Positions 8,552 through 16,390 of a stretch of 37,885 nt of DNA are shown here, one piece after another. The stretch is from an uncultured Bacteroidales bacterium (GTDB taxonomy: Bacteria; Bacteroidota; Bacteroidia; Bacteroidales; UBA932): the NCBI GenBank assembly GCA_934667175.1, contig CAKULN010000027.1, forward strand, positions 1-37,885, written 5' to 3'. The position numbers were made by a program, and so were the translations under genes. Every line of letters begins with the position of its first letter. Positions within the stretch are counted from its first letter, which is position 1. The notes beneath the pieces are model-generated. The model ran no database searches and was not told where the DNA came from. It was given only the letters and a program-made list of their open reading frames with translations.

Positions 8552-9862
8552 TTATTTAGCCCTCATGAAGATCTGTACAGGGCATCCCTGAAGATCGAAA
8601 TGCTCCCTCAGCTTGTTCTCAAGGAATCTCTTGTACGGCTCTTTAACGTACTGAGGCAGGTTGCAGAAGAACGCGAAGGCCGGAAATCTTGTCGGAAGCT
8701 GTGTCACGTACTTGATTTTCACGTATTTGCCCTTCCATGCAGGAGGTGGATAGTTCTCTATCTCCGGCAGCAGGGCCTCGTTCAGCCTTGCGGTCGGAAG
8801 CTTGCGGGAATAGTTCTCGTAGACGTGTTCGGCCGCGTCCAGCACATCCATGATCCTCTGTTTCTTTGTGACGGAGGTGAATATGATCGGCACGTCATCG
8901 AACGGAGCTATACGGCGGCGAAGCGAGGCTTCATATTCCTTCATAGTGTTGCTGTCCTTGAGGAAGAGGTCCCATTTGTTGACCACCAGCACGCAGGCCT
9001 TGCGGTTGCGGACGATGAGATTGAATATGCTCATGTCTTGAGACTCCATTCCGCTGTTGGCGTCGATCATCAGGATGCAGACATCGGAATGCTCGATCGC
9101 TCTGATGGAACGCATCACGGAATAGAACTCCAGATCCTCGTTGACTTTGGCTTTTCTGCGCATTCCGGCCGTGTCCACAAGCATGAACTCGTGGCCGAAT
9201 TTGTTGTAGAGTGTTGAGATAGAGTCTCTTGTGGTTCCGGCTACCGGTGTCACGATGTTCCTTTCCTCTCCGAGCAGGGCATTGGTCAATGATGACTTGC
9301 CGACATTCGGCTTCCCGACAATCGTGATGTGCGGAAGGTCTGGACGGTCATCGTCCTGCTGAGCCTTCTCTTCCGGCAGAACCTTGAGTACCTCGTCCAG
9401 AAGATCGCCCGTTCCGCTTCCGTTAGCGGCTGATGTGGTCCAGATCTCCCCCAACCCCAGTGAGTAGAACTGGTAGGCGTCGAACATCTTCTCTCCGGAA
9501 TCCACCTTGTTGACACACAACACGACAGGCTTTTTGCTCCGGCGGAGGATGTCTGCAATCTCGGCGTCGTAGTCAGTGATGCCGGCTGCGGCCTCGACCA
9601 TGAATATCACAGCGTCAGCCTCTTCGATGGCGATCACGACCTGCTTGCGGATGGCCTCTTCGAACACGTCGTCCGAATTGGTCGTCCAACCTCCCGTGTC
9701 CACCACGGAGAACTCCTTGCCGCACCATTCGCATTTGCCGTAGTGGCGGTCTCTTGTCACGCCGGCGGTCTCGTCAACGATGGCCTGGCGCATTCCGACA
9801 AGTCTGTTGAAAAGTGTGGACTTGCCGACATTCGGGCGTCCCACAATGGCTACTAAACTCAT
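8552..9862 (-). CDS. der: Ribosome assembly GTPase Der (EngA)
   Basis: Der is an essential tandem GTPase that helps the 50S ribosomal subunit mature. Both G domains are complete: GRPNVGKST (residues 7-15), DTGGW and NKVD in the first, and GKPNVGKSS near residue 185, DTAGMRRK and NKWDL in the second. A KH-like C-terminal domain ([21 protein letters not shown]) ends the protein. At 436 residues it has normal length. The start is the ATG that opens [11 protein letters not shown]. It lies 43 bases after the small membrane-protein gene, the largest gap within this operon. Confidence 0.97.
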   Translation of the reverse strand: MSLVAIVGRPNVGKSTLFNRLVGMRQAIVDETAGVTRDRHYGKCEWCGKEFSVVDTGGWTTNSDDVFEEAIRKQVVIAIEEADAVIFMVEAAAGITDYDAEIADILRRSKKPVVLCVNKVDSGEKMFDAYQFYSLGLGEIWTTSAANGSGTGDLLDEVLKVLPEEKAQQDDDRPDLPHITIVGKPNVGKSSLTNALLGEERNIVTPVAGTTRDSISTLYNKFGHEFMLVDTAGMRRKAKVNEDLEFYSVMRSIRAIEHSDVCILMIDANSGMESQDMSIFNLIVRNRKACVLVVNKWDLFLKDSNTMKEYEASLRRRIAPFDDVPIIFTSVTKKQRIMDVLDAAEHVYENYSRKLPTARLNEALLPEIENYPPPAWKGKYVKIKYVTQLPTRFPAFAFFCNLPQYVKEPYKRFLENKLREHFDLQGCPVQIFMRAK

Positions 9863-9905
9863 AAATATTCCTTTGCTTTCTTACAGTTAAACACTTTCCG
9901 CGGTT

Positions 9906-10187
9906 CTACTTCTTCGGCTTCCTGTCGCCGAACTCATATTCATAAAAACCGCATCCTGTGCAGGCGTCACTGTAGGAACCGGTGCAGGAAGCGTTCTTTT
10001 GGGGCTTCTTCCTGGAGAAGATTTCCTCGTCCTGCTCCCTCATGCACTTGATTCCCAACTTCCGCATGTTCTCGTTGCGGCTGATCTCGGTCTCAGGGAA
10101 CTTGCCGTTCTTCCGGAATATGATGTTGAAGCACATTCCGATGACTCCGATTCCGAGGAGGATTATCGCCGCGAGAACTGTTTTCAT
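9906..10187 (-). CDS. Small membrane-anchored protein with cysteine-rich tail
   Basis: The product has 93 residues. One N-terminal hydrophobic helix (VLAAIILLGIGVIGMCFNIIF) precedes RKNGKFPETEISRNENMRKLGIKC and a tail containing SCTGSYSDACTGCGFYEYEF. I recall short Bacteroidota proteins with the same helix, NG(K/R)FP block and Cys-rich end, usually left as hypothetical membrane proteins. The four to five cysteines of the tail could bind a metal or form disulfides, but that is inference. It lies six bases from prs and 43 from der in the same direction, which supports it as a real gene. Confidence 0.8.
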   Translation of the reverse strand: MKTVLAAIILLGIGVIGMCFNIIFRKNGKFPETEISRNENMRKLGIKCMREQDEEIFSRKKPQKNASCTGSYSDACTGCGFYEYEFGDRKPKK

Positions 10188-10193
10188 ATATTC

Positions 10194-11165
10194 CTAAAAA
10201 ATAAATTCCGTGCTGATAGGCTCGTAGTTGTAGACCTTGCGGATGATGGCCGCGAAGGTCTCCGCCATAGAGACCACTCTTATCTTGCTGGTGTCGGCAC
10301 CATCCTTGAGCGGAATGGTGTCGGTGACGAACACTTCCTTCAGGCAGGAATTGTTGATCCTGTCGTATGCCGGGCCGGAAAGCACGGCGTGCGTGGCGCA
10401 TGCCCTGACACTCGCGGCACCTTTATCCATCAGGACTTCGGCTGCCTTGACAAGGGTTCCGGCCGTGTCGATAAGGTCGTCGACGATCACCACGTTCTTA
10501 CCCTCGACCTCTCCGATGGCCGTGATCGAGGCCACCACGTTCGCCCTTTCGCGGGATTTGTGGCAGATGATCACCGGACATGCCAACTCCTTTGCGTAGG
10601 CGTTCGCCCTTTTCGCTCCGCCCATGTCAGGAGCGGCGATGGCGAGGTTCTCGATGTTGAGGGACCTCAGGTAAGGAATGAAGACCTTGCTTGCGTAGAT
10701 GTGGTCCACAGGCAGGTCGAAGAATCCCTGGATCTGGTCCGCATGCAGGTCGCAGGTCATGATTCTGTCCACTCCGGCGGCTGTCAGAAGATTTGCGACG
10801 AGCTTTGCTCCGATCGAGACACGCGGCTTGTCCTTGCGGTCCTGTCTGGCCCATCCGAAGTACGGCATCACCGCGATGACCTTGTCGGCGGAGGCTCTTT
10901 TGGCGGCGTCGATTGTCAGCAGAAGCTCCATCAGATTCTCCGTGGGTGGAAAAGTTGACTGCAGGATGAACACGGTCGCGCCTCTGACGCTGTCCGTGAA
11001 AGAGGGTACGAACTCACCATCGCTGAATTTGGTCACTTCGGAAGCTCCCAGGTGATACTTTTCTCCTGTCTTGGCTCCGATGATGTTCAGTTCGTCAACA
11101 ACCTTGCACGCAAAGTCTTTGGAGGCTCTGCAGGCAAACAATTCCATTCTGTGTTCCATGTGCAT
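10194..11165 (-). CDS. prs: Ribose-phosphate pyrophosphokinase (PRPP synthetase)
   Basis: It makes phosphoribosyl pyrophosphate from ribose 5-phosphate and ATP, feeding nucleotide, NAD, histidine and tryptophan synthesis. Recognisable blocks are KFSDGEFVPSFTDSVRG, the PYFGWARQDRKDKPR flexible region, TCDLHADQIQGFFD and the PRPP loop VVIVDDLIDTAGT. The length, 323 residues, is near the family norm. The annotated start gives MHMEHRMELFACRAS; the ATGs at residues 3 and 7 are alternatives, and the family core starts with LFACRAS. It follows engB by nine bases. PRPP is also a substrate of PncB, encoded about 4 kb away, but the genes are not in one operon. Confidence 0.96.
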   Translation of the reverse strand: MHMEHRMELFACRASKDFACKVVDELNIIGAKTGEKYHLGASEVTKFSDGEFVPSFTDSVRGATVFILQSTFPPTENLMELLLTIDAAKRASADKVIAVMPYFGWARQDRKDKPRVSIGAKLVANLLTAAGVDRIMTCDLHADQIQGFFDLPVDHIYASKVFIPYLRSLNIENLAIAAPDMGGAKRANAYAKELACPVIICHKSRERANVVASITAIGEVEGKNVVIVDDLIDTAGTLVKAAEVLMDKGAASVRACATHAVLSGPAYDRINNSCLKEVFVTDTIPLKDGADTSKIRVVSMAETFAAIIRKVYNYEPISTEFIF

Positions 11166-11174
11166 TAAACTATG

Positions 11175-11768
11175 CTATAAATTAATGTATTGTTGAATAT
11201 AGTCCAAAATCTCTTCCTTTCCGGCTCCGGTCTCGGAGCTGGAAGCGAACGTCGGCGGCAGCTCCTCCCAATCTTCGGACAGAATCTCCTTGTCCCTCTC
11301 TATCTGTGCTTTGAGGGCATTCGGCCCAAGCTTGTCGCCTTTTGTGAATATGATCGCGCACGGGATGCCGTTCTCTCCAAGTCCGGCCAGAAACTCCCTG
11401 TCAATCTTCGTGATGTCGTGCCGCGAGTCGATCAGGACAAAGAGCACGACCATCTCCTCCGACTTTTCAATGTAGTCGTTGATTATCTTCCGGAGTTCCT
11501 CGCGTCCTTTCTGTGAGATCTTGGCGAAGCCGTAGCCCGGAAGATCGACAAGGTACCAGCTGTCATTGATGATGAAGTGGTTGATCAGTTGGGTCTTTCC
11601 CGGGGTGGATGAAGTCTTGGCAAGCTTGCGGTTGCCGCACAACATGTTGATCAGCGATGACTTGCCGACATTGGAGCGTCCGATGAACGCGAACTCCGGC
11701 AGTCTGCGGGAGGGCTTTTGGCTGACTCTGGTGCAGCTGCCTGCGAATTTTGCTTCAGTAATGGTCAT
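11175..11768 (-). CDS. engB: Ribosome biogenesis GTP-binding protein YihA/YsxC (EngB)
   Basis: EngB is a small GTPase needed for 50S subunit assembly. The protein has 197 residues with GRSNVGKSSLINML (P loop), TPGKTQ, DLPGYGFAK and TKGDK, the typical EngB set. It is the first gene of the seven-gene minus-strand operon, which pairs two ribosome-assembly GTPases (EngB, Der) with an rRNA-modifying enzyme. The ATG opening MTITEAKFAGSC lies 29 bases from the -7 box of the divergent promoter region. Confidence 0.96.
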   Translation of the reverse strand: MTITEAKFAGSCTRVSQKPSRRLPEFAFIGRSNVGKSSLINMLCGNRKLAKTSSTPGKTQLINHFIINDSWYLVDLPGYGFAKISQKGREELRKIINDYIEKSEEMVVLFVLIDSRHDITKIDREFLAGLGENGIPCAIIFTKGDKLGPNALKAQIERDKEILSEDWEELPPTFASSSETGAGKEEILDYIQQYINL

Positions 11769-11796
11769 CTTTCTTTCTGCCTAAGCGATTCTTTTA

Positions 11797-11804
11797 CAAA
11801 GATA
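11797..11804 (-). promoter_or_regulatory. -7 box for the engB operon
   Basis: On the minus strand this reads TATCTTTG, a perfect TAnnTTTG, 29 bases before the engB ATG. The -33 element is not obvious. It lies back to back with the xseA box, so the two promoters share the same short spacer. Confidence 0.55.
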
Positions 11805-11816
11805 GTGGATTTTTGT

Positions 11817-11824
11817 TAAATTTG
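11817..11824 (+). promoter_or_regulatory. -7 box for xseA
   Basis: TAAATTTG fits TAnnTTTG and ends 20 bases before the xseA ATG, which implies a very short leader. The upstream -33 element is weak (TTTTAC near 11792). Only 12 bases separate it from the opposing engB box. Confidence 0.5.
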
Positions 11825-11844
11825 TAAGAGAAAGGACTGTTAAT

Positions 11845-13278
11845 ATGGAAAAGAAGTACATAGACCTGTTCACTCTTCAGGCGCGTCTGAAGTCCGTTGT
11901 GGAAGGAACTTTCCCGCAGCGGCTCTGGGTCAAGGCCGAAATCAGCAGCCTCAGCCGGAAGCAGAACGGTCATTGCTATATGGAACTCTCTCAGAGTGAG
12001 GGTGGGGGAGTCGTCGCGAAGACCCGCGCCACAATCTGGGCATTCCGCTGGAACCTCATCGACCAGCGGTTCAGAAGCGTGACCGGATCGTCTCTGGAGA
12101 CCGGGATGGAGATCCTTGCCGGCGTGCAGGTCAGCTACCATCCTGTGTATGGCTTTTCCTTGAATATAGATGACATCGATCCGGAATTCACCCTTGGGGC
12201 GAACGAGCGCCGCAGGCAGGAGACAATCGAACGGTTGGGCAGGGAAGGACTGCTGGACTTGCAGAAGCGCCTGCGGCTTCCCGCGCTGCCATATTCATTG
12301 GCGGTGATTTCCGCTCCGGGCGCGGCTGGCTTCGGGGACTTCCGCCACCATCTGATTGACAATGAATATGGCTTCGTGTTCGACGTGAGGCTGTTCGAGG
12401 CTTTGATGCAGGGAGACGGAGCTCCTGCTTCCATAATGGCGGCTTTCGGGGAGATTCTGGCCTCGCCGGTCCATTATGACGCTGTGCTGATCATGCGCGG
12501 CGGTGGCTCGGACTTGGATCTGGGCTGCTTCGATGACTACGACCTGGCCGTGACCATCGCCCGTTGCCCGGTCCCGGTCTTCACTGCGATAGGGCACGAC
12601 AAGGATCATCACGTGGCGGACATGGTGGCGAGCACTTTCGTCAAGACTCCGACCGCTTTGGCGGACCTGTTTCTGGACTGCTACATCGCTGAGGATCAGC
12701 GTCTGGGCACTCTGGAGTCCCGACTTATGATGTCGTTCGGCAACCGTTTGGCGGCGATGTCTTCCCGCATTGATCTGTTTGAGGCTCGTGTCCGGCGTCA
12801 GGCTGATGCCCGTGTGTCGGACGCTATGCATAAGGTGGAGATTCTTGGAGCGGCTCTGACGAAGTCTGTGGAGAACAGGATCACCGGTCAGGAGCATCGT
12901 CTGGACAGACTGTCCGACAGGGTCTTGCACGGGGCGGACAGAAGTCTTTACAAGTCTGCTTCCTCTTTGGATAAGATTGAGCAGCGGCTTCGGGGCCGTG
13001 TCGGAGTGGTGCTGTCGGGAGCCTTGTCGCACCTTATGATGGTCGAGACGAAGATCGCCGCCAACGATCCCCGCAACATTCTCCGCAAGGGTTTTGTCCT
13101 GGCCTTGGATCGTGACGGAGTGAAGATGGATTCCGCCACCAAGACCCATGTCGGAGACCGTGTGCGGATGATGTTCGCCGACGGGACCGTCAAGTGCGGT
13201 GTAGTGGAGGTTGATCTGAAGAGCAATGTCCCCGGAAGCGAGGACGAATCCCTCCCCGCAATCAGTGAGATTAGTTAG
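11845..13278 (+). CDS. xseA: Exodeoxyribonuclease VII large subunit
   Basis: This subunit carries the active site of ExoVII, which digests single-stranded DNA into oligonucleotides from both ends. The N-terminal OB fold lies at about residues 1-105 (LWVKAEISSLSRKQNGHCYMEL). The catalytic core has ISAPGAAGFGDFRHHL, MRGGGSDLDLGCFDDYDLA and AIGHDKDHHVADMVAS...KTPTALADLF, followed by a long helical region and a C-terminal ILRKGFVLALDRDG segment typical of XseA. It has 477 residues. In most genomes xseB follows directly or overlaps; here 163 bases containing palindromic repeats intervene. Confidence 0.93.
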   Translation: MEKKYIDLFTLQARLKSVVEGTFPQRLWVKAEISSLSRKQNGHCYMELSQSEGGGVVAKTRATIWAFRWNLIDQRFRSVTGSSLETGMEILAGVQVSYHPVYGFSLNIDDIDPEFTLGANERRRQETIERLGREGLLDLQKRLRLPALPYSLAVISAPGAAGFGDFRHHLIDNEYGFVFDVRLFEALMQGDGAPASIMAAFGEILASPVHYDAVLIMRGGGSDLDLGCFDDYDLAVTIARCPVPVFTAIGHDKDHHVADMVASTFVKTPTALADLFLDCYIAEDQRLGTLESRLMMSFGNRLAAMSSRIDLFEARVRRQADARVSDAMHKVEILGAALTKSVENRITGQEHRLDRLSDRVLHGADRSLYKSASSLDKIEQRLRGRVGVVLSGALSHLMMVETKIAANDPRNILRKGFVLALDRDGVKMDSATKTHVGDRVRMMFADGTVKCGVVEVDLKSNVPGSEDESLPAISEIS

Positions 13279-13302
13279 GCCGCTGATCGGCCCCTGAACC
13301 AT

Positions 13303-13394
13303 CGGTCCCTGAGCCTGTCGAAGGACCGAAGAGGCTGAACACAGGAACCCAATCAGAACAACGCCCACCGGCCCCTGAGCCTGTCGAAGGGCCG
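13303..13394. repeat. Two palindromic repeats between xseA and xseB
   Basis: Hairpin 1 has stems CGGTCC (13303-13308) and GGACCG (13323-13328). Hairpin 2 has stems CGGCCC (13369-13374) and GGGCCG (13389-13394). Both loops contain CTGAGCCTGTCGAA. A degenerate half copy (CGGCCCCTGAACC) precedes the first at about 13288-13300. The core matches the repeats inside namZ and murI and before prfB. Confidence 0.9.
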
Positions 13395-13441
13395 AATGAC
13401 CGAAGAAACAAATCAATATTTTAAGCAATCAACAAAAATCA

Positions 13442-13636
13442 ATGAATATGTCAGAGAAGAAATTCGATTACACAAAGGCGGTCGCCGAACTGGACGAGAT
13501 CGCCGCAAAGGTAGAGGACCCCACCACCAGTCTGGATGACATCGGCTCCCTCGTGAAGCGCTCCAAGGAACTAATAGAGTCCTGCCGCCAGTACCTCCGC
13601 TCCGTCCGTGACTCCATCGAGGACGGCAAGGACTAA
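13442..13636 (+). CDS. xseB: Exodeoxyribonuclease VII small subunit
   Basis: The 64-residue product has the XseB pattern FDYTKAVAELDEIAAKVEDPTTSLDDI, then a second helix with SKELIESCRQYL. Several XseB copies bind each XseA to form ExoVII. ATG at 13442 and 13448 are both possible starts; the conserved region begins with KKFDYTKAVAEL either way. It lies 163 bases after xseA and is followed by a hairpin terminator, so the pair probably forms one transcript that includes the palindromes. Confidence 0.92.
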   Translation: MNMSEKKFDYTKAVAELDEIAAKVEDPTTSLDDIGSLVKRSKELIESCRQYLRSVRDSIEDGKD

Positions 13637-13663
13637 TCTCCGGTCTCTGCGACTGCCGAAAGT

Positions 13664-13756
13664 TTGCGCCTGATCCCTTCGGTAGCATTTCCGGCCTCTT
13701 TTGCTTCCCAAGGGTGCATCCCACACTCTTGGGAAGCATTTTCCCCACTTTTTGTC
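13664..13756 (+). repeat. 93-bp direct repeat, copy A
   Basis: This segment matches 14618-14710 over 93 bases with five substitutions and no gaps by my alignment. It contains a strong inverted repeat, GCTTCCCAAG (13703-13712) and CTTGGGAAGC (13728-13737), with a 15-base loop. Weaker similarity continues to the terminator-like end at about 13787. The two copies flank the HEPN/MNT pair in the same orientation. Confidence 0.9.
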
Positions 13757-13765
13757 ACCAGAAAG

Positions 13766-13787
13766 TGCTACGGGCCGTAGCATTTTT
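13766..13787 (+). terminator. Rho-independent terminator after xseB
   Basis: TGCTACG (13766-13772) and CGTAGCA (13776-13782) form a seven-pair stem with a GGC loop, followed by five T. It ends the xseA-xseB transcript and lies just past repeat copy A. A degenerate version (TGCT, loop, AGCATTTA) follows copy B near 14720-14737. Confidence 0.75.
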
Positions 13788-13883
13788 GCGAAGGCCGCAC
13801 AATCATAGAATGAATCATTCGTGATTTTATGCGTTTTCAAAAATAATGGTTATATTCGTGAATATAAGAAGAATAGTTGTCTT

Positions 13884-14200
13884 ATGAGAAGACCGGAGAT
13901 AGTCAAGCAGATAAAGTCTGTGATCAATGAGGCAGCTCCTACGGCGATGGCCATTTTGTTTGGGTCTGAGGCCAGGGGGGGGATGCCAGGGAAGATAGTG
14001 ACATCGATGTTTTGGTATTGCTGGGCAAGGATCATCTAACTTATGAGGATGAGAACATTGTCCGTTGGCCGCTATATCAGTTGGAAATCAAGACGGGAGT
14101 GTCAATCAACCCTATTATTATGTCGCGAAAATCCTGGGAGTCAAGACCGGTTAAGACCCCGTTCTATTCCAATATCGTCAGGGAGGGAATCGTGTTATGA
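13884..14200 (+). pseudogene. MNT-type nucleotidyltransferase, frameshifted at a G8 run
   Basis: The frame starts MRRPEIVKQIKSVINEAAPTA, reads LFGSEARG, and is then thrown out of phase by eight G at 13975-13982. With seven G the text continues as DAREDSDIDVLVLLGKDHLTYEDE and on to a TGA at 14198-14200. This restores the GSxARGxAxxxSDID motif of minimal nucleotidyltransferases, with its two metal-binding Asp. MNT proteins pair with HEPN proteins, and in characterised pairs the MNT partner AMPylates and silences the HEPN toxin. The end overlaps the HEPN start by four bases (ATGA), the usual layout. The disruption may be a real inactivation, a slippage-based on/off switch, or an assembly error in the homopolymer; sequence alone cannot separate these. 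Confidence 0.85.
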
Positions 14201-14583
14201 AGGAGACATTGGATAAGGAAAGCAAAAAGGCTCTCGCTGACTATAGAATCAGCAGAGCGTTCGAGACATTGAAGGAAGCGGAATTGCTTTCCAATGAATC
14301 CTTCTTCAACGCTGCGGTCAACCGTTTGTACTATGCTTGCTATTACGCTGCTGTGGCTCTTCTGCTGAAGAATGATATTCCGGCACAGACTCACAACGGT
14401 GTGAAAACGATGTTGGGTCTTCATTTCGTGTCCAAAGGAATTTTGTCGATAGAGGACGGAAAAATATTCTCGACACTTTTTGAAAAAAAGCACAGCAGTG
14501 ATTATGATGACTTCGTCTATTGTGACAAGGAAATGATTGATGCCCTTACTCCAAAGGCAGAGTCATTCATTAAATCAATTTAG
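14197..14583 (+). CDS. HEPN-domain protein (UPF0332-like)
   Basis: The 128-residue helical protein has the UPF0332/HEPN layout: ISRAFETLKEAELLSNESFFNAAVNRLYYACYYAAVALLL, then THNGVKTMLGLHFVSKGILS, and a final LFEKKHSSDYDDFVY. In relatives the last block usually reads LF..R...SDYDD; here the Arg position is Lys/His, and I see no RxxxxH RNase motif, so ribonuclease activity is not assured. In toxin-antitoxin pairs the HEPN partner is the toxin or the AMPylation substrate. It overlaps the frameshifted nucleotidyltransferase gene by four bases, and the pair sits between the 93-bp direct repeats. Confidence 0.87.
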   Translation: MKETLDKESKKALADYRISRAFETLKEAELLSNESFFNAAVNRLYYACYYAAVALLLKNDIPAQTHNGVKTMLGLHFVSKGILSIEDGKIFSTLFEKKHSSDYDDFVYCDKEMIDALTPKAESFIKSI

Positions 14584-14617
14584 AAACTTTTATGACAGTC
14601 TGTCAAAGCCCGGATGC

Positions 14618-14710
14618 TTGCGCCTGATCCCTTCGGTAACATTTTCGGCCTCTTTTGCTTCCCAAGGGTGCATCCCGCACTCTTGGGAAGCGTTTTCTCC
14701 ACTTTTTGTC
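14618..14710 (+). repeat. 93-bp direct repeat, copy B
   Basis: It matches copy A (13664-13756), starting exactly 954 bases later. The inner hairpin is GCTTCCCAAG (14657-14666) and CTTGGGAAGC (14682-14691). It begins 34 bases after the HEPN stop codon. Confidence 0.9.
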
Positions 14711-14780
14711 TCCCGAGGGTGCTGCCTAGCATTTATGGGCGATATTATCTCCTTTTCGCTTGTCGGAGTCAAAGTGTTTC

Positions 14781-14818
14781 TTGACAGAAGCGATGATCAG
14801 GGGAATCGCTCCTGTCAA
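14781..14818. repeat. Long near-perfect hairpin between HEPN and pncB
   Basis: TTGACAG-A-AGCGAT (14781-14794) pairs with ATCGCT-C-CTGTCAA (14805-14818): 13 of 14 pairs and a ten-base loop. No T run follows on either strand. It lies about 30 bases beyond the pncB stop codon (minus strand), so it may stabilise the 3' end of the murI-pncB message or act as a weak terminator. Confidence 0.6.
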
Positions 14819-14848
14819 GTTGTTGGAAGAAAATGCAAGGCGGTGGCC

Positions 14849-16360
14849 TTAGTCGATGCTGAACGCTTCAATCTCTTTGTTGAGGGTGTCGAGGATCTCT
14901 AGTTTGGTGTTCAGGAGGTCGTCGGAGATGTCAACCTTGTAGTAGTGCGGGTTGATGAGCCGTCGCTCGGATGGGCTGAAATGCGATAAGGTGTCGTTGT
15001 AGAAGGCTTTCTTCTCTTGGAGAGTGTGGCTTTCGGCGCACCTTTCGCCGTTCTTGATGACCTGATGCTGGAGGGGTCTCCAGGAATATTCACCGGATTG
15101 GAAGATCTTGTACTTGTAGCGGTCCTGCTCGTCGTAGATCGTGAAGGTCTCGCCGGCTTCGATCCTTTGGGAGAGGGTGTCTTCGCGCAGGCAGGTGACA
15201 TCTGCCTTGTAGATCTCGCCAAGGTCCGGGTCTTTCTTCGTGATCCGGTAGGTGATCTGGAATCCGGGGTTGATCAGTTTGATCCTGTCCTCGGAGCGTT
15301 TCAGGACAGGATGACCGTCAATCTGGACGAGCTTGTAGACGTTGCCGAAGCACGGGGCGGCCTTGCTGGTGGCGATGGCGTCACCGACTCCGTAGGAATC
15401 TATGCAGGCACCCTGACGCTCAAGGTCCGAGATGAGATATTCATCAAGAGAGTTGGTCGCAAAGATTTTGCAGCCAGTAAGTCCGTGGTTGTCAAGGATC
15501 CGGCGGACTTTGACTGAGAGGTAGGCGAGGTCGCCGCTGTCGAGACGCACACCGTAGCCGTTGGGATATTCATTGTCAATGCCGCATTCCTTGAAGGAAC
15601 GGATGGCGTTGAGGATTCCGCATTTGAGTGTGTCGTAGGTGTCGATGAGGAGGATGAGGTTCTCGCCGCGGTGGGTGCCGATGTAGTCCACGAAGGCTTT
15701 GTGCTCGCCTTCGACCGTGCTGCCGTAGGAGGTGACGAAACTGTGGGCCATCGTGCCGGAGGAAGGGACTCCGTTCAGCACTCCGGTGAGGATGTTGGAC
15801 GTGCTGGCGCAGCCTGCGATGATCGCCGCCTTGGCTCCGTATGTGGCAGCCCAAGGTCCGTGAGCGCGGCGTGATCCGAACTCGCTGACAGGGCGGTTGG
15901 TGGCCCGGCAGACCCTTGAGGCCTTTGTCGCGACAGCCATCTGATGGTTCATTATGCAGAGCAGGGGAGTTTCCAGGATCTGCGCCTCGATCAGAGGGGC
16001 CTCCACCGTTATGATCGGCTGGTTCGGGAACGCGATCTCGCCCTCGCGCATCGCATAGACATTGCCGGTGAACTTCAACGTGGAGAGATACTTGCGGAAA
16101 TCGGCATATTCATCGCCGGGGAGGAACTTCTCGTAGAATTCCGGCTCGGCCTTGCCAAGGTTCCGGATGCATTCGATGGCTTCCTCTATGCCGCTGACCA
16201 CGGCCCAGTTGTTGTTCTCCGGGGCTTTCCTGTAGAACATATTGAAGACTGCGATGGCATCCTTCCTGCCGGTTTCGTAGAAGGATTTGCCCATCGTGTA
16301 CTGGTACTTGTCGGAGCAGTAGGCGAAGTCTTTGACCTCGATTCCGTTGTTTGATTCCAT
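14849..16360 (-). CDS. pncB: Nicotinate phosphoribosyltransferase
   Basis: It joins nicotinate and PRPP to give nicotinate mononucleotide, the first step of NAD salvage. The 503-residue protein shows the family N-terminus (DFAYCSDKYQYTMGKSFYE), a central GPWAATYGAKAAIIAGCAST block, and GTMAHSFVTSYG, where the His (about residue 206) is the likely autophosphorylated residue of the family. YGVRLDSGDLAYLS and FATNSLDEY follow, then GVGDAIATSKAAPCFG. The start ATG opens MESNNGIEVKDFAYCSD. It lies 30 bases after murI in the same direction, so the two are probably cotranscribed. The connection with murI is not functional in any obvious way. Confidence 0.94.
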   Translation of the reverse strand: MESNNGIEVKDFAYCSDKYQYTMGKSFYETGRKDAIAVFNMFYRKAPENNNWAVVSGIEEAIECIRNLGKAEPEFYEKFLPGDEYADFRKYLSTLKFTGNVYAMREGEIAFPNQPIITVEAPLIEAQILETPLLCIMNHQMAVATKASRVCRATNRPVSEFGSRRAHGPWAATYGAKAAIIAGCASTSNILTGVLNGVPSSGTMAHSFVTSYGSTVEGEHKAFVDYIGTHRGENLILLIDTYDTLKCGILNAIRSFKECGIDNEYPNGYGVRLDSGDLAYLSVKVRRILDNHGLTGCKIFATNSLDEYLISDLERQGACIDSYGVGDAIATSKAAPCFGNVYKLVQIDGHPVLKRSEDRIKLINPGFQITYRITKKDPDLGEIYKADVTCLREDTLSQRIEAGETFTIYDEQDRYKYKIFQSGEYSWRPLQHQVIKNGERCAESHTLQEKKAFYNDTLSHFSPSERRLINPHYYKVDISDDLLNTKLEILDTLNKEIEAFSID

Positions 16361-16390
16361 TTCTTTATGTGTTTTGGCGGTTGCCTTTGT

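Noticed and set aside
12295..13428. 377-codon minus-strand frame opposite xseA
   Set aside because: The sense strand carries complete xseA motifs; the antisense product is His/Arg-rich and low in complexity.
13571..13840. Minus-strand frames across xseB and repeat copy A
   Set aside because: They run through the direct repeat and terminator, so they are repeat translations.
14537..14902. 121-codon plus-strand frame across repeat copy B
   Set aside because: It overlaps HEPN, the repeat and the pncB end in other phases; no recognisable protein.
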